This document shows positions 1-7,153 of a stretch of DNA of 8,338 nucleotides, piece by piece. The notes beneath the pieces were generated by a model that searched no databases, was not told where the DNA came from, and saw only the letters and a program-made list of their open reading frames with translations. Numbering within the stretch: position 1 is the stretch's first letter; every line of letters starts with the position of its first letter. The stretch spans positions 1 through 8,338 of the forward strand of contig DBCX01000018.1 of the NCBI GenBank assembly GCA_002293275.1. Direction: 5' to 3'. A program made the position numbers and the translations under genes. Origin of the DNA: Cyanobacteria bacterium UBA947. Lineage in GTDB: Bacteria > Cyanobacteriota > Vampirovibrionia > Gastranaerophilales > Gastranaerophilaceae.

Positions 1-885
1 GACTCGCGGCCTTTTCCGGCGCGGCACCTGATGAAAAACGAGCTGTATGTGCGCCCGGATACAGGTGAAGCCATGGCTACAATCCAGAGCGCGCGCGGGT
101 GTCCGGCAAGCTGTATTTTTTGTTTGAGCCCTCAGATTTCAGGGCGAAAAATCCGGCTGCGCAGCGCGCAAAGCGTTGTTGATGAGATAAAAGAATGTTT
201 GAATGTGCACGGGATTAAGAATTTTTTCTTCCGCGCGGACACATTCACGATGGATGCAGGATGGGTCAAAGAACTGTGCGATTTAATCGTTGCGGAAGAT
301 TTAAAAATAAGTTTTATCACAAACGCGCGGGTGAAACCGCTCAAAAAAGAAACACTTGTTGCGATGAAAAAAGCGGGCTGCTGGGCGGTTGCGTTTGGGT
401 TTGAATCGGGCAGCGAGGAAAGTTTGAAAAAGATGAAAAAAGGCGCATCGGTTCAAGACAATATTAACGCCGCAAAATGGGCGCGCGAGGCGGGTTTGAC
501 AGTGTTCGGGATGTTTGTTATCGGGTTTCCTTGGGAGACAAAAGAGGACATTAAAAAAACCGAAAAACTTATATTTAAAATCAACCCTGATTTTATTGAA
601 CTGACGCTTGCGCTGCCGTTTTACGGTACGGAATTGTACCGGATTTGCAAGGAGAAGGGACTGCTTGGCGAATCCGTTTTGGGCAGCGATTTTTTCTATG
701 CAAATGTTACAAAGACCGAACATTTTGACACGCAGGAACTTTTGAAAATAAGAAAAAATATTTTGTTAAAATTTTATACGCGGCCGCAATATATTGCAAA
801 AAAGGTGTTCGGTGCGCTTAATAGCCCGAAAACAATAACCAATTATTTTAAGTACGGGTTGCGATTGTTAAAAATCTTGCGATAA
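1..885 (+). CDS. Radical SAM protein, probable B12-binding-domain type, 5' end cut by window
   Basis: The frame is open from base 1, so the gene begins upstream. The ten codons before the first ATG (base 31) read DSRPFPARHL, which resembles the linker between the N-terminal cobalamin-binding domain and the radical SAM core in the B12-binding radical SAM family (inference; that domain itself is outside the window). The 4Fe-4S/SAM motif CxxxCxxC is visible as GCPASCIFC, with cysteines encoded at about 100-102, 112-114 and 121-123. A TIM-barrel-like core follows, including FGFESGSEESLKKMKKG and GMFVIGFPWET, typical of this superfamily. The C-terminus is basic and hydrophobic (YFKYGLRLLKILR). Family members modify lipids, hopanoids, cofactors or natural products; the substrate cannot be read here. 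The gene is co-oriented with atpD, but that gene appears to have its own promoter. Class is confident, substrate unknown. Confidence 0.88.
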   Translation, partial: DSRPFPARHLMKNELYVRPDTGEAMATIQSARGCPASCIFCLSPQISGRKIRLRSAQSVVDEIKECLNVHGIKNFFFRADTFTMDAGWVKELCDLIVAEDLKISFITNARVKPLKKETLVAMKKAGCWAVAFGFESGSEESLKKMKKGASVQDNINAAKWAREAGLTVFGMFVIGFPWETKEDIKKTEKLIFKINPDFIELTLALPFYGTELYRICKEKGLLGESVLGSDFFYANVTKTEHFDTQELLKIRKNILLKFYTRPQYIAKKVFGALNSPKTITNYFKYGLRLLKILR

Positions 886-905
886 TTCTTTTTTTGTTGT
901 ACAAT
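877..905 (+). promoter_or_regulatory. Probable sigma-70-type promoter of atpD
   Basis: A -35-like TTGCGA (877-882, 4 of 6 matches to consensus) and a -10-like TACAAT (900-905, 5 of 6) are separated by exactly 17 bases. The predicted start near 912 would give a leader of about 15 bases that still contains the atpD ribosome binding site AAGGAG (916-921). The -35 box lies inside the last codons of the upstream radical SAM gene. The position supports transcription of atpD-atpC independently of that gene. Confidence 0.5.
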
Positions 906-926
906 TGAAAGTAATAAGGAGAGTGT

Positions 927-2330
<1,404 letters not shown>

Positions 2331-2378
2331 CGCGCGTGCTGCTCCATAGCAACAATAACCGGCGCAGAGGAAGAAAAA

Positions 2379-2768
2379 ATGCACTTAAAAATAATCACAC
2401 ACGAAAGAGTCGTTTTTGACGAAGATGTAGATGAAGTCGTCGTACCGGGGATTGACGGCGAGTTTGGGATATTGACCGGGCACATCCCGGTTATGTCAGC
2501 GCTTGATGTCGGGGTGACATCGGTTCGGCAGGGCGGCCAGAAAAAATTTTTCACAACGATGGGCGGGGTGTTCCAGTTTAAAGATGAAAAGGCGCTAATC
2601 CTTACCAATACCGCAGAACACGGCGATGAAATTGACGCGGCAAGAGCAAAAGATGCGCTTGAGCGCGCAAAACTAAGGCTTGCCGAGCAAGGCGCAGCGC
2701 TGGATGCGCAGCGTGCGCAGGCCGCGATTGCAAGAGCGATGGTAAGATTAAAAGCAACGTCAAAGTGA
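2379..2768 (+). CDS. atpC: F1 ATP synthase subunit epsilon
   Basis: Epsilon is part of the central rotor stalk, binding gamma and the c-ring and acting as a brake on ATP hydrolysis. The protein has 129 residues, a normal length. The N-terminal beta-sandwich is recognisable from HERVVFDEDVDEVVVPG and IDGEFGILTGHIPVMSAL. The C-terminal part from about residue 85 is an alanine-, arginine- and lysine-rich helical hairpin, so the regulatory arm that some bacteria lack is present. The start is supported by AGAGGAAG (2366-2373) upstream of the ATG. The 48-base spacer after atpD contains no convincing terminator or promoter, so co-transcription with atpD is expected. Its TGA stop (2766-2768) is directly followed by the chromate-transporter-like genes on the same strand. 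Confidence 0.95.
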   Translation: MHLKIITHERVVFDEDVDEVVVPGIDGEFGILTGHIPVMSALDVGVTSVRQGGQKKFFTTMGGVFQFKDEKALILTNTAEHGDEIDAARAKDALERAKLRLAEQGAALDAQRAQAAIARAMVRLKATSK

Positions 2769-2826
2769 GGGGTAAAGTGTTCAATAAGAGAGGGTTGTTC
2801 TGTCACGCCAAGCCGGCACCTGCGAA

Positions 2827-2831
2827 AAGGA
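2827..2831 (+). promoter_or_regulatory. Candidate ribosome binding site for the first chromate-family gene
   Basis: AAGGA lies only 2 bases before the ATG at 2834, which is short spacing. The rival is a GTG at 2777 preceded by GAGGGG (2767-2772) with a 4-base gap. It would add 19 residues (including FCHAKPAPAKR) that do not resemble the usual start of this family. I prefer the ATG because the protein then begins directly with the conserved first helix and is the same size as its partner. Confidence 0.35.
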
Positions 2832-2833
2832 CA

Positions 2834-3361
2834 ATGTTCAGGATTTTTTTGACATTTGCCCGGATAGGACTGATGCTTTTTGGCGGCGGCAATGTTGTGT
2901 TACCGGTCGCGCAAAAACAGCTTGAAGGGTTGGTTAAACCAAAACAATTGTGTGAGTTTTATGCTGTTGCGCGCAGCTTGCCCGGGATTGTGGCGCCAAA
3001 CTTTGCGGCGCTGGCCGGATATAAACTCGGCAGATTGCCGGGTGCGCTTGCCGCTGTGCTGGGGCTTGTTTTGCCGCCTGTCGCGCTGATTGTCTTGCTG
3101 GCTGCGGGGTTTGACAGCATTATATATCTTAAATTTGTACAGAGTATTTTTTGGGGGATAGGAATCGGTGTTGTGATGCTGATTTTTATGGGTGTTCAAG
3201 ATATCTGGGAAACCAGCGTGGAAGACAGGTTTAGCTTTATATTATTTTTTGCGGCGTTTGTAATGCTTGCAGGGTTTAGGGTTCCGCCGTCGGCCATCGT
3301 GATGATGGCGATTATGTTTGCCGTTGCGATGCAAATGAAATCGGAAGAGGGCGCCAAATGA
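2834..3361 (+). CDS. Chromate transporter family membrane protein, first half-size subunit
   Basis: This is a single-domain (short) member of the CHR family, of the kind that works as a two-gene pair in many bacteria. From the ATG at 2834 it has 175 residues; the frame is open back to a GTG at 2765 that overlaps the atpC stop, so a longer form is possible. The family signature appears near the start as GLMLFGGGNVVLP (FGGG at residues 16-19). The second signature region reads SLPGIVAPNFAALAGY (PGI at 50-52), where typical family members have PGP. Hydrophobic stretches at about 70-92, 101-120, 133-147 and 151-167 fit membrane helices. Its last 4 bases overlap the next gene (ATGA), a strong sign of translational coupling. 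The family pumps chromate, but related pairs exist in organisms with no chromate exposure, so the natural substrate is uncertain. Confidence 0.85.
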   Translation: MFRIFLTFARIGLMLFGGGNVVLPVAQKQLEGLVKPKQLCEFYAVARSLPGIVAPNFAALAGYKLGRLPGALAAVLGLVLPPVALIVLLAAGFDSIIYLKFVQSIFWGIGIGVVMLIFMGVQDIWETSVEDRFSFILFFAAFVMLAGFRVPPSAIVMMAIMFAVAMQMKSEEGAK

Positions 3362-3888
3362 TTTATTGGGAACTGTTTGTTGAATTTTTGCGGGTGGGGC
3401 TGTTTTCCTTTGGCGGCGGGCATGCCGCGCTGCCGTTTTTGTATAATATCAGCGAGTTCAAGCAGTGGTACACCATTCAGCAGTTGACGGATATGATTGC
3501 GATGGGCTCTGTTGTGCCGGGCGCCTTCGGGGTTAACGTCGCGGCGTTCGCGGGGTTTTCAACGGCGGGTGTTTTTGGCGCGCTGATAGCGGTTACGGCG
3601 CTTATCGCGCCATCGTTTATAATAGCTGTCGCGATTTCGGGCGTGCTGGTAAAATTTAAAAAAAATGCCTATGTGATTGCGATTATCAATGTGCTAAAAC
3701 CGGTCAGCTGCGGGCTTTTGGCGGCAGTGGGCGCGCAGATATTTGTAGATAGCGTCAACAACCTTTTCGGTGCGCTGCTGCTTGGGATATTGCTGTTGAT
3801 ATATTTCTACCGCAAAAGAACACCGGTATTTGTGCTGGGTGTCAGCGCGATTGCAGGGCTTGCCGCAGGATTATTGCAATTAATTTAG
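3358..3888 (+). CDS. Chromate transporter family membrane protein, second half-size subunit
   Basis: This 176-residue partner of the preceding gene begins at the ATG of the ATGA overlap. It carries the same signatures: GLFSFGGGHAALPFLY (FGGG at 18-21) and MGSVVPGAFGVNVAAFAGF (PGA at 54-56, again not PGP). Hydrophobic segments at about 72-98, 104-130, 137-150 and 156-175 look like membrane helices. Short CHR proteins are thought to pair with opposite membrane orientation to make one transporter equivalent to a full-length ChrA (family knowledge). The near-equal length of the two genes and their coupling fit this. Basic residues around 99-102 (KFKK) and 152-154 (RKR) may set the topology. Function as an anion exporter is inferred from family only. 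The gene ends facing the comM-like gene, 85 bases away. Confidence 0.86.
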   Translation: MIYWELFVEFLRVGLFSFGGGHAALPFLYNISEFKQWYTIQQLTDMIAMGSVVPGAFGVNVAAFAGFSTAGVFGALIAVTALIAPSFIIAVAISGVLVKFKKNAYVIAIINVLKPVSCGLLAAVGAQIFVDSVNNLFGALLLGILLLIYFYRKRTPVFVLGVSAIAGLAAGLLQLI

Positions 3889-3915
3889 CCGGTTGAGCCG
3901 GTTTTGACGGCTAAA
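3884..3915. other. Stem-loop between convergent genes, possible weak terminator
   Basis: TTTAGCCG (3884-3891) and CGGCTAAA (3908-3915) form a perfect 8-base-pair stem around a 16-base loop, including the stop codon of the second chromate-family gene. A competing hairpin pairs AGCCG (3896-3900) with the same CGGCT (3908-3912) around a 7-base loop, because AGCCGGTT occurs twice (3887-3894 and 3896-3903). Neither strand has a clear U-run after the stem, so it is not a classical intrinsic terminator. The rest of the gap to 3973 shows only short repeats (AGGGGTT at 3916 and 3954) and no gene. Confidence 0.3.
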
Positions 3916-3973
3916 AGGGGTTTGCACAAACACATGCATGACACAAGCACCGCAGGGGTTGTTTTGATATGCA

Positions 3974-5542
3974 CTAGGAAAGTATTTCGGGCACGCGGTA
4001 TTGGAGTGCCTGCATAAGGTGTGTTTGCGCGATATCCGGTGCACCGTCAAGGTCGGCGATTGTGCGTGCGAGTTTTAAAATCCGGTCAAAACGCCTGCCG
4101 GAAAGCTGATATTTTGCGGCGGCCGATTTCATTAGCGCCTCGCTTTCGGCGTCAAGTTTGCAATATTTTTTTATTAATTTTGGGGTAAGCTCGCAATTGG
4201 TGAGGATTTTTTCCTGCGCGTAGCGTTGTGCCTGAATTTTTCGCGCTGTGGTGACGCGTTTGCGGATTTGCGCGGAGCTCTCGGCGGCAAATGATTGGGT
4301 TGTCCCGAGCAGTTCATCGGTTGCAAGCCGCGGCACCTCAATATGCAAATCAATCCTGTCCAACAACGGTCCGGACAACCGCGAGCGGTAGCGGTCAATT
4401 TGGTAATCCGAGTAGGTACAGTGTTTTTCTTTGTCCCCCAAAAACCCGCACGGGCAAGGGTTCATCGCACCGAGCAGTGTAAATTTTGCCGGATATTTAA
4501 CGGAATGTTTTGTTCGTGAGATTGTGATTTGTCCGTCTTCAAGCGGCTGGCGCATTGTTTCAAGCACACTGCGCGGGAACTCAACCATCTCGTCCAGAAA
4601 CAAAACCCCGCGATGCGCAAGCGTGATTTCACCGGGTTTTGGGTTGGAGCCGCCGCCAATCATACCGTTGGCTGAGGCTTTGTGGTGGACAATACGGAAC
4701 GGCCGCCTGGTCTGCAAAGGTTCATCCGGTGCCAACATCCCGCACACGCTGTAAATTTTGGTCAATTCCAGCGCCTCTTGCAGTTCCAACGGCGGCAGGA
4801 TTGACGGAAAGCATTTTGCCATCAAGGTTTTACCCGAACCCGGAGAGCCGCACATAACAAGGTTGTGCGCGCCGGCGGCCGCAATTTCCAGTGCGCGCTT
4901 TGCTTTTTGCTGACCTTTTACATCTTTAAAATCGTATTCGTAGTCAATATTTTCCTCGGTTATATAATTATTAATGTCCGCAACGGTGCGTGTCAGCGGT
5001 GTTTCATCAGATGCGTTTTCTGCGATAAAATGCGCAACGACCTGTGCCAGATTTTGCGCACCGAAAACATTTATCCCCTGCGAGTGTCCGCTGTCAGCGC
5101 CGACTATTCCTGCAAGCGCAGCCTCGGCGGCGTTTGCGGCCGGCACGATTACGTTTTTTATATCCAATCCCAAAACCAGCGGCAGCACACCGTTGACCGC
5201 ACGGATTGAACCGTCAAGCGACAGCTCACCGATAAACGCGTAATCCGGCGGGATTTCAACCGTGCCTTCTTCACCCAAAATTCCCATAGCAATCGGCAGG
5301 TCAAAATGCGAGCCCTCTTTTTTCAGGTCAGCCGGTGCAAGGTTCACGATAACTTTTTTTGCCGGAAAGGTGAACCCGGAATTCTTTATCGCTGCGCGGA
5401 TGCGGTCGCGAGCCTCGTTTATCGCGGTGTCCGGCAGCCCGACAATAGAGACGCCCGGCAGCGAGTTGTTCACATCAACTTCCACATCAACCTTGTACGA
5501 TTTCAAACCCACCACAGCCGCTGTTGTAACTTTATTTACCAT
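3974..5542 (-). CDS. comM: ComM/YifB family Mg-chelatase-like AAA+ ATPase
   Basis: ComM is a hexameric DNA helicase that extends branch migration when imported single-stranded DNA is recombined in naturally competent bacteria; YifB-type homologues are also widespread where competence is unproven. The protein has 522 residues, close to the family norm. Residues 1-170 are the Lon-protease-like N-terminal fold (SLPGVSIVGLPDTAINEARDR, then NLAPADLKKEGSHFDLPIAM). The AAA+ core has Walker A GSPGSGKT (232-239) and Walker B GVLFLDE (312-318), then RYRSRLSGPLLDRID (384-398). A sensor-2-like SGRRFDRILKLART (481-494) lies in the C-terminal domain. The cysteine cluster reads NPCPCGFLGDKEKHCTYS: three cysteines (363, 365, 375) remain, while position 377, usually the fourth, is Tyr. 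I chose the ATG at 5542 because homology starts there. A TTG start at 5599 would add 19 unrelated residues. No ribosome binding site precedes the ATG. Confidence 0.93.
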   Translation of the reverse strand: MVNKVTTAAVVGLKSYKVDVEVDVNNSLPGVSIVGLPDTAINEARDRIRAAIKNSGFTFPAKKVIVNLAPADLKKEGSHFDLPIAMGILGEEGTVEIPPDYAFIGELSLDGSIRAVNGVLPLVLGLDIKNVIVPAANAAEAALAGIVGADSGHSQGINVFGAQNLAQVVAHFIAENASDETPLTRTVADINNYITEENIDYEYDFKDVKGQQKAKRALEIAAAGAHNLVMCGSPGSGKTLMAKCFPSILPPLELQEALELTKIYSVCGMLAPDEPLQTRRPFRIVHHKASANGMIGGGSNPKPGEITLAHRGVLFLDEMVEFPRSVLETMRQPLEDGQITISRTKHSVKYPAKFTLLGAMNPCPCGFLGDKEKHCTYSDYQIDRYRSRLSGPLLDRIDLHIEVPRLATDELLGTTQSFAAESSAQIRKRVTTARKIQAQRYAQEKILTNCELTPKLIKKYCKLDAESEALMKSAAAKYQLSGRRFDRILKLARTIADLDGAPDIAQTHLMQALQYRVPEILS

Positions 5543-5548
5543 AAATGA

Positions 5549-5577
5549 ATTATAATTAAAAAATGAATCAAAAGCAA
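5549..5577 (-). promoter_or_regulatory. Candidate promoter for the comM-like gene, possibly leaderless
   Basis: On the minus strand a perfect TATAAT (5554 down to 5549) is preceded by TTGCTT (5577 down to 5572) with a 17-base spacer. The -35 matches only the TTG core. The expected start of transcription falls at about the ATG itself (5542), and no Shine-Dalgarno sequence is visible before that ATG, so a leaderless message is possible. AATTATAATT is palindromic and the region is AT-rich, so chance resemblance is a real risk. Confidence 0.35.
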
Positions 5578-5609
5578 ACGCCAAAAAGTGGATGTACAAC
5601 CGCTGATTG

Positions 5610-5637
5610 TTTACAATTTTTAATAATATGATAAGAT
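5610..5637 (+). promoter_or_regulatory. Candidate promoter for the family 9 glycosyltransferase gene
   Basis: TTTACA (5610-5615, 5 of 6 matches) and TAAGAT (5632-5637, 4 of 6) have a 16-base spacer. A better -10 hexamer, TATGAT (5627-5632), lacks a well-placed -35. Transcription from the first pair would begin close to the ATG at 5644, which has no clear ribosome binding site. The region is shared back-to-back with the comM-like promoter. Confidence 0.3.
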
Positions 5638-5643
5638 ATCAAT

Positions 5644-6582
5644 ATGAATATTTTGGCGATAAATTTTGGCGGGATTGGCGATGAGATACTATTTTTGCCG
5701 GCGTTGATTTCTTTGAAAAAGGAGTTTCCCGATGGCAAAATAACCCTCGCATTAGAGCCGCGAAGTCAAGGGATTAAAGATTTGACGTACGTGATTGATG
5801 AAATCTGTCCTGTGGGTAAAAGCGCGATTGGCTTGCTGAATCTGGCGCGGCGCGGTAAATTTGATATGGTGATTTCATCCGGCGGCAACCCGCTTATCGC
5901 TGTGCTGCTTTATCTTACCGGGATTAAAAAACGGTACGGTTACGATACGGGATTTTTGAGCCGGCTGCTTTTGACAAAGGCCGTGCCGCTGAACAAAAAC
6001 CAATACGCAGCGGATATGTATCACGACCTTGTGACGCCGGTTACAGATAACAAAACAACATTACCGGCGGTGAATATTTCGGGCGGTGAGAAAATTGCAG
6101 GCAGTGTTTTAGTCCACCCCGGTGTGAGCAAAATGAGCGTCAGAAAAGGGATGGTGAAAACGGTCAACGGCAAGGTTTGGGCGCAGATTATAAACCGCCT
6201 GATTGAAGCGGGTAAACACGTGATGCTTGTCGGCGGACCGGATGATGAGGAAGTTATCAAAGAGATTTTGCAAAACGCATCGCCGCAGCTTTGCAAAACA
6301 AAAAACCTGCGCGAGCTGGCGCAATTGATTGCGGGTGCGGAAAAATTTGTATGCTCGGATTCTGCGCCGCTGCATATCGCCGTGTCAACGGGCACAAAAA
6401 CCTATTGCGTTTTTGGTCCGACAGATGAAAAAAAATTGGCGCCGCCGCAAGTTACCATACTAAAAACCGACTGCCCCTGCCGGCCGTGTCTTTGGGATAA
6501 ACGCAGCACGACCTGCGATGCTTTAGATTGCCTCAAACTTGACCCGCAAAAAGCTGCGGACACAATTATGCATAGCGAATAA
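5644..6582 (+). CDS. Glycosyltransferase family 9 (ADP-heptose:LPS heptosyltransferase-like)
   Basis: GT9 enzymes transfer heptose from ADP-heptose to the lipopolysaccharide inner core at the cytoplasmic membrane; some relatives use other sugars. The 312 residues fit a two-lobed GT-B fold. The N-terminal lobe starts with NFGGIGDEILFLPAL, with Asp13 at the position of the catalytic base of E. coli WaaC. The C-terminal lobe shows LVHPG (156-160), VMLVGGPDDEE (193-203) and the nucleotide-sugar site VCSDSAPLHIAVSTGTK (236-252) followed by FGPTD (257-261). A cysteine-rich tail follows (277, 279, 282, 291, 296), a pattern common in the family. The ATG at 5644 is right for the fold, although no clear ribosome binding site precedes it. 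The gene stands alone on its strand and its last 17 bases overlap the convergent rsmG end. Family is firm; the exact sugar and acceptor are not known. Confidence 0.9.
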   Translation: MNILAINFGGIGDEILFLPALISLKKEFPDGKITLALEPRSQGIKDLTYVIDEICPVGKSAIGLLNLARRGKFDMVISSGGNPLIAVLLYLTGIKKRYGYDTGFLSRLLLTKAVPLNKNQYAADMYHDLVTPVTDNKTTLPAVNISGGEKIAGSVLVHPGVSKMSVRKGMVKTVNGKVWAQIINRLIEAGKHVMLVGGPDDEEVIKEILQNASPQLCKTKNLRELAQLIAGAEKFVCSDSAPLHIAVSTGTKTYCVFGPTDEKKLAPPQVTILKTDCPCRPCLWDKRSTTCDALDCLKLDPQKAADTIMHSE

Positions 6583-7153
6583 CGACCAAATTACGCGTCA
6601 AATCCATCAGCTCATACTCAATAACATCAACAACTTCGGCGTTGTATTTTTTCAGCGCAGACTTTGCGTCGGCGATTTCTTCGGCGGCCTTCACAGATTT
6701 CCACGCGACAAGATAGTCGCCAAGATTATATGCCACAAGCTCTTTAAGCGGTGCGACCGCACGCGCGGTGACCACATCAAAACGCTGCGTGAGATTTTCA
6801 GCCCTGCCGCAAATACAATGCAAATTTGTCAGGCCGAGTTCGCGCCCGATTTGTTCAACCGCGTTAATCTTTTTTTTGATACTGTCCAGCGCAAAAACCT
6901 GCAAATCAGGATACGCGATCGCAGCCGGGACAGACGGAAACCCGCCGCCTGTTCCGATATCCAAAAGTGTGGAAGCCGCCCCGAAGCGCTCAAAAAATTT
7001 GCTTATCGCAAGGCTGTCGCAGATATGTTTTTCGTACAAAAATTTTTCATCGTTTTTTGAAATAAGATTGAGGCGCGAGTTTTGTTCCAAAAAAAGTTTT
7101 ATATAATTATTGAATGAACGCAAGCGTTCCGTTTTGTCTCGCTCATTCAACAT
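6566..7153 (-). CDS. rsmG: 16S rRNA (guanine-N7) methyltransferase RsmG
   Basis: RsmG (GidB) methylates N7 of G527 (E. coli numbering) in the 530 loop of 16S rRNA, using SAM; loss gives low-level streptomycin resistance in several bacteria. The frame is open to 7273, but the upstream residues are low-complexity and lie within the TPR gene, so I choose the ATG at 7153, giving 195 residues, a little shorter than the usual 205-240. Visible features are an N-terminal helix region NYIKLFLEQNSRLNLIS, EKHICDSL (41-48, the HxxDSL-like motif), the SAM-binding loop LLDIGTGGGFPSVP (63-76), an acidic residue at the end of the next strand (FALDS, Asp90), and the family motif TARAVAPLKELV (129-140). A weak GGAT lies 8-10 bases before the start. 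The ATG overlaps the TPR gene's end by 11 bases, so the two are probably translated from one message. Confidence 0.93.
   Translation of the reverse strand: MLNERDKTERLRSFNNYIKLFLEQNSRLNLISKNDEKFLYEKHICDSLAISKFFERFGAASTLLDIGTGGGFPSVPAAIAYPDLQVFALDSIKKKINAVEQIGRELGLTNLHCICGRAENLTQRFDVVTARAVAPLKELVAYNLGDYLVAWKSVKAAEEIADAKSALKKYNAEVVDVIEYELMDLTRNLVVIRYA

Noticed and set aside
889..895. A run of seven T after the radical SAM gene, suggesting a terminator
   Set aside because: No GC-rich stem precedes it; it lies in the spacer of the atpD promoter candidate.
3889..3973. A small RNA or tRNA gene in the gap between the convergent genes
   Set aside because: No cloverleaf, no TPsiC-like motif and no promoter were seen; only short hairpins and repeats.
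6539..7060. A 173-codon open frame on the plus strand opposite rsmG
   Set aside because: It is antisense to the well-supported rsmG, including its SAM-binding loop, and shows no recognisable domain.
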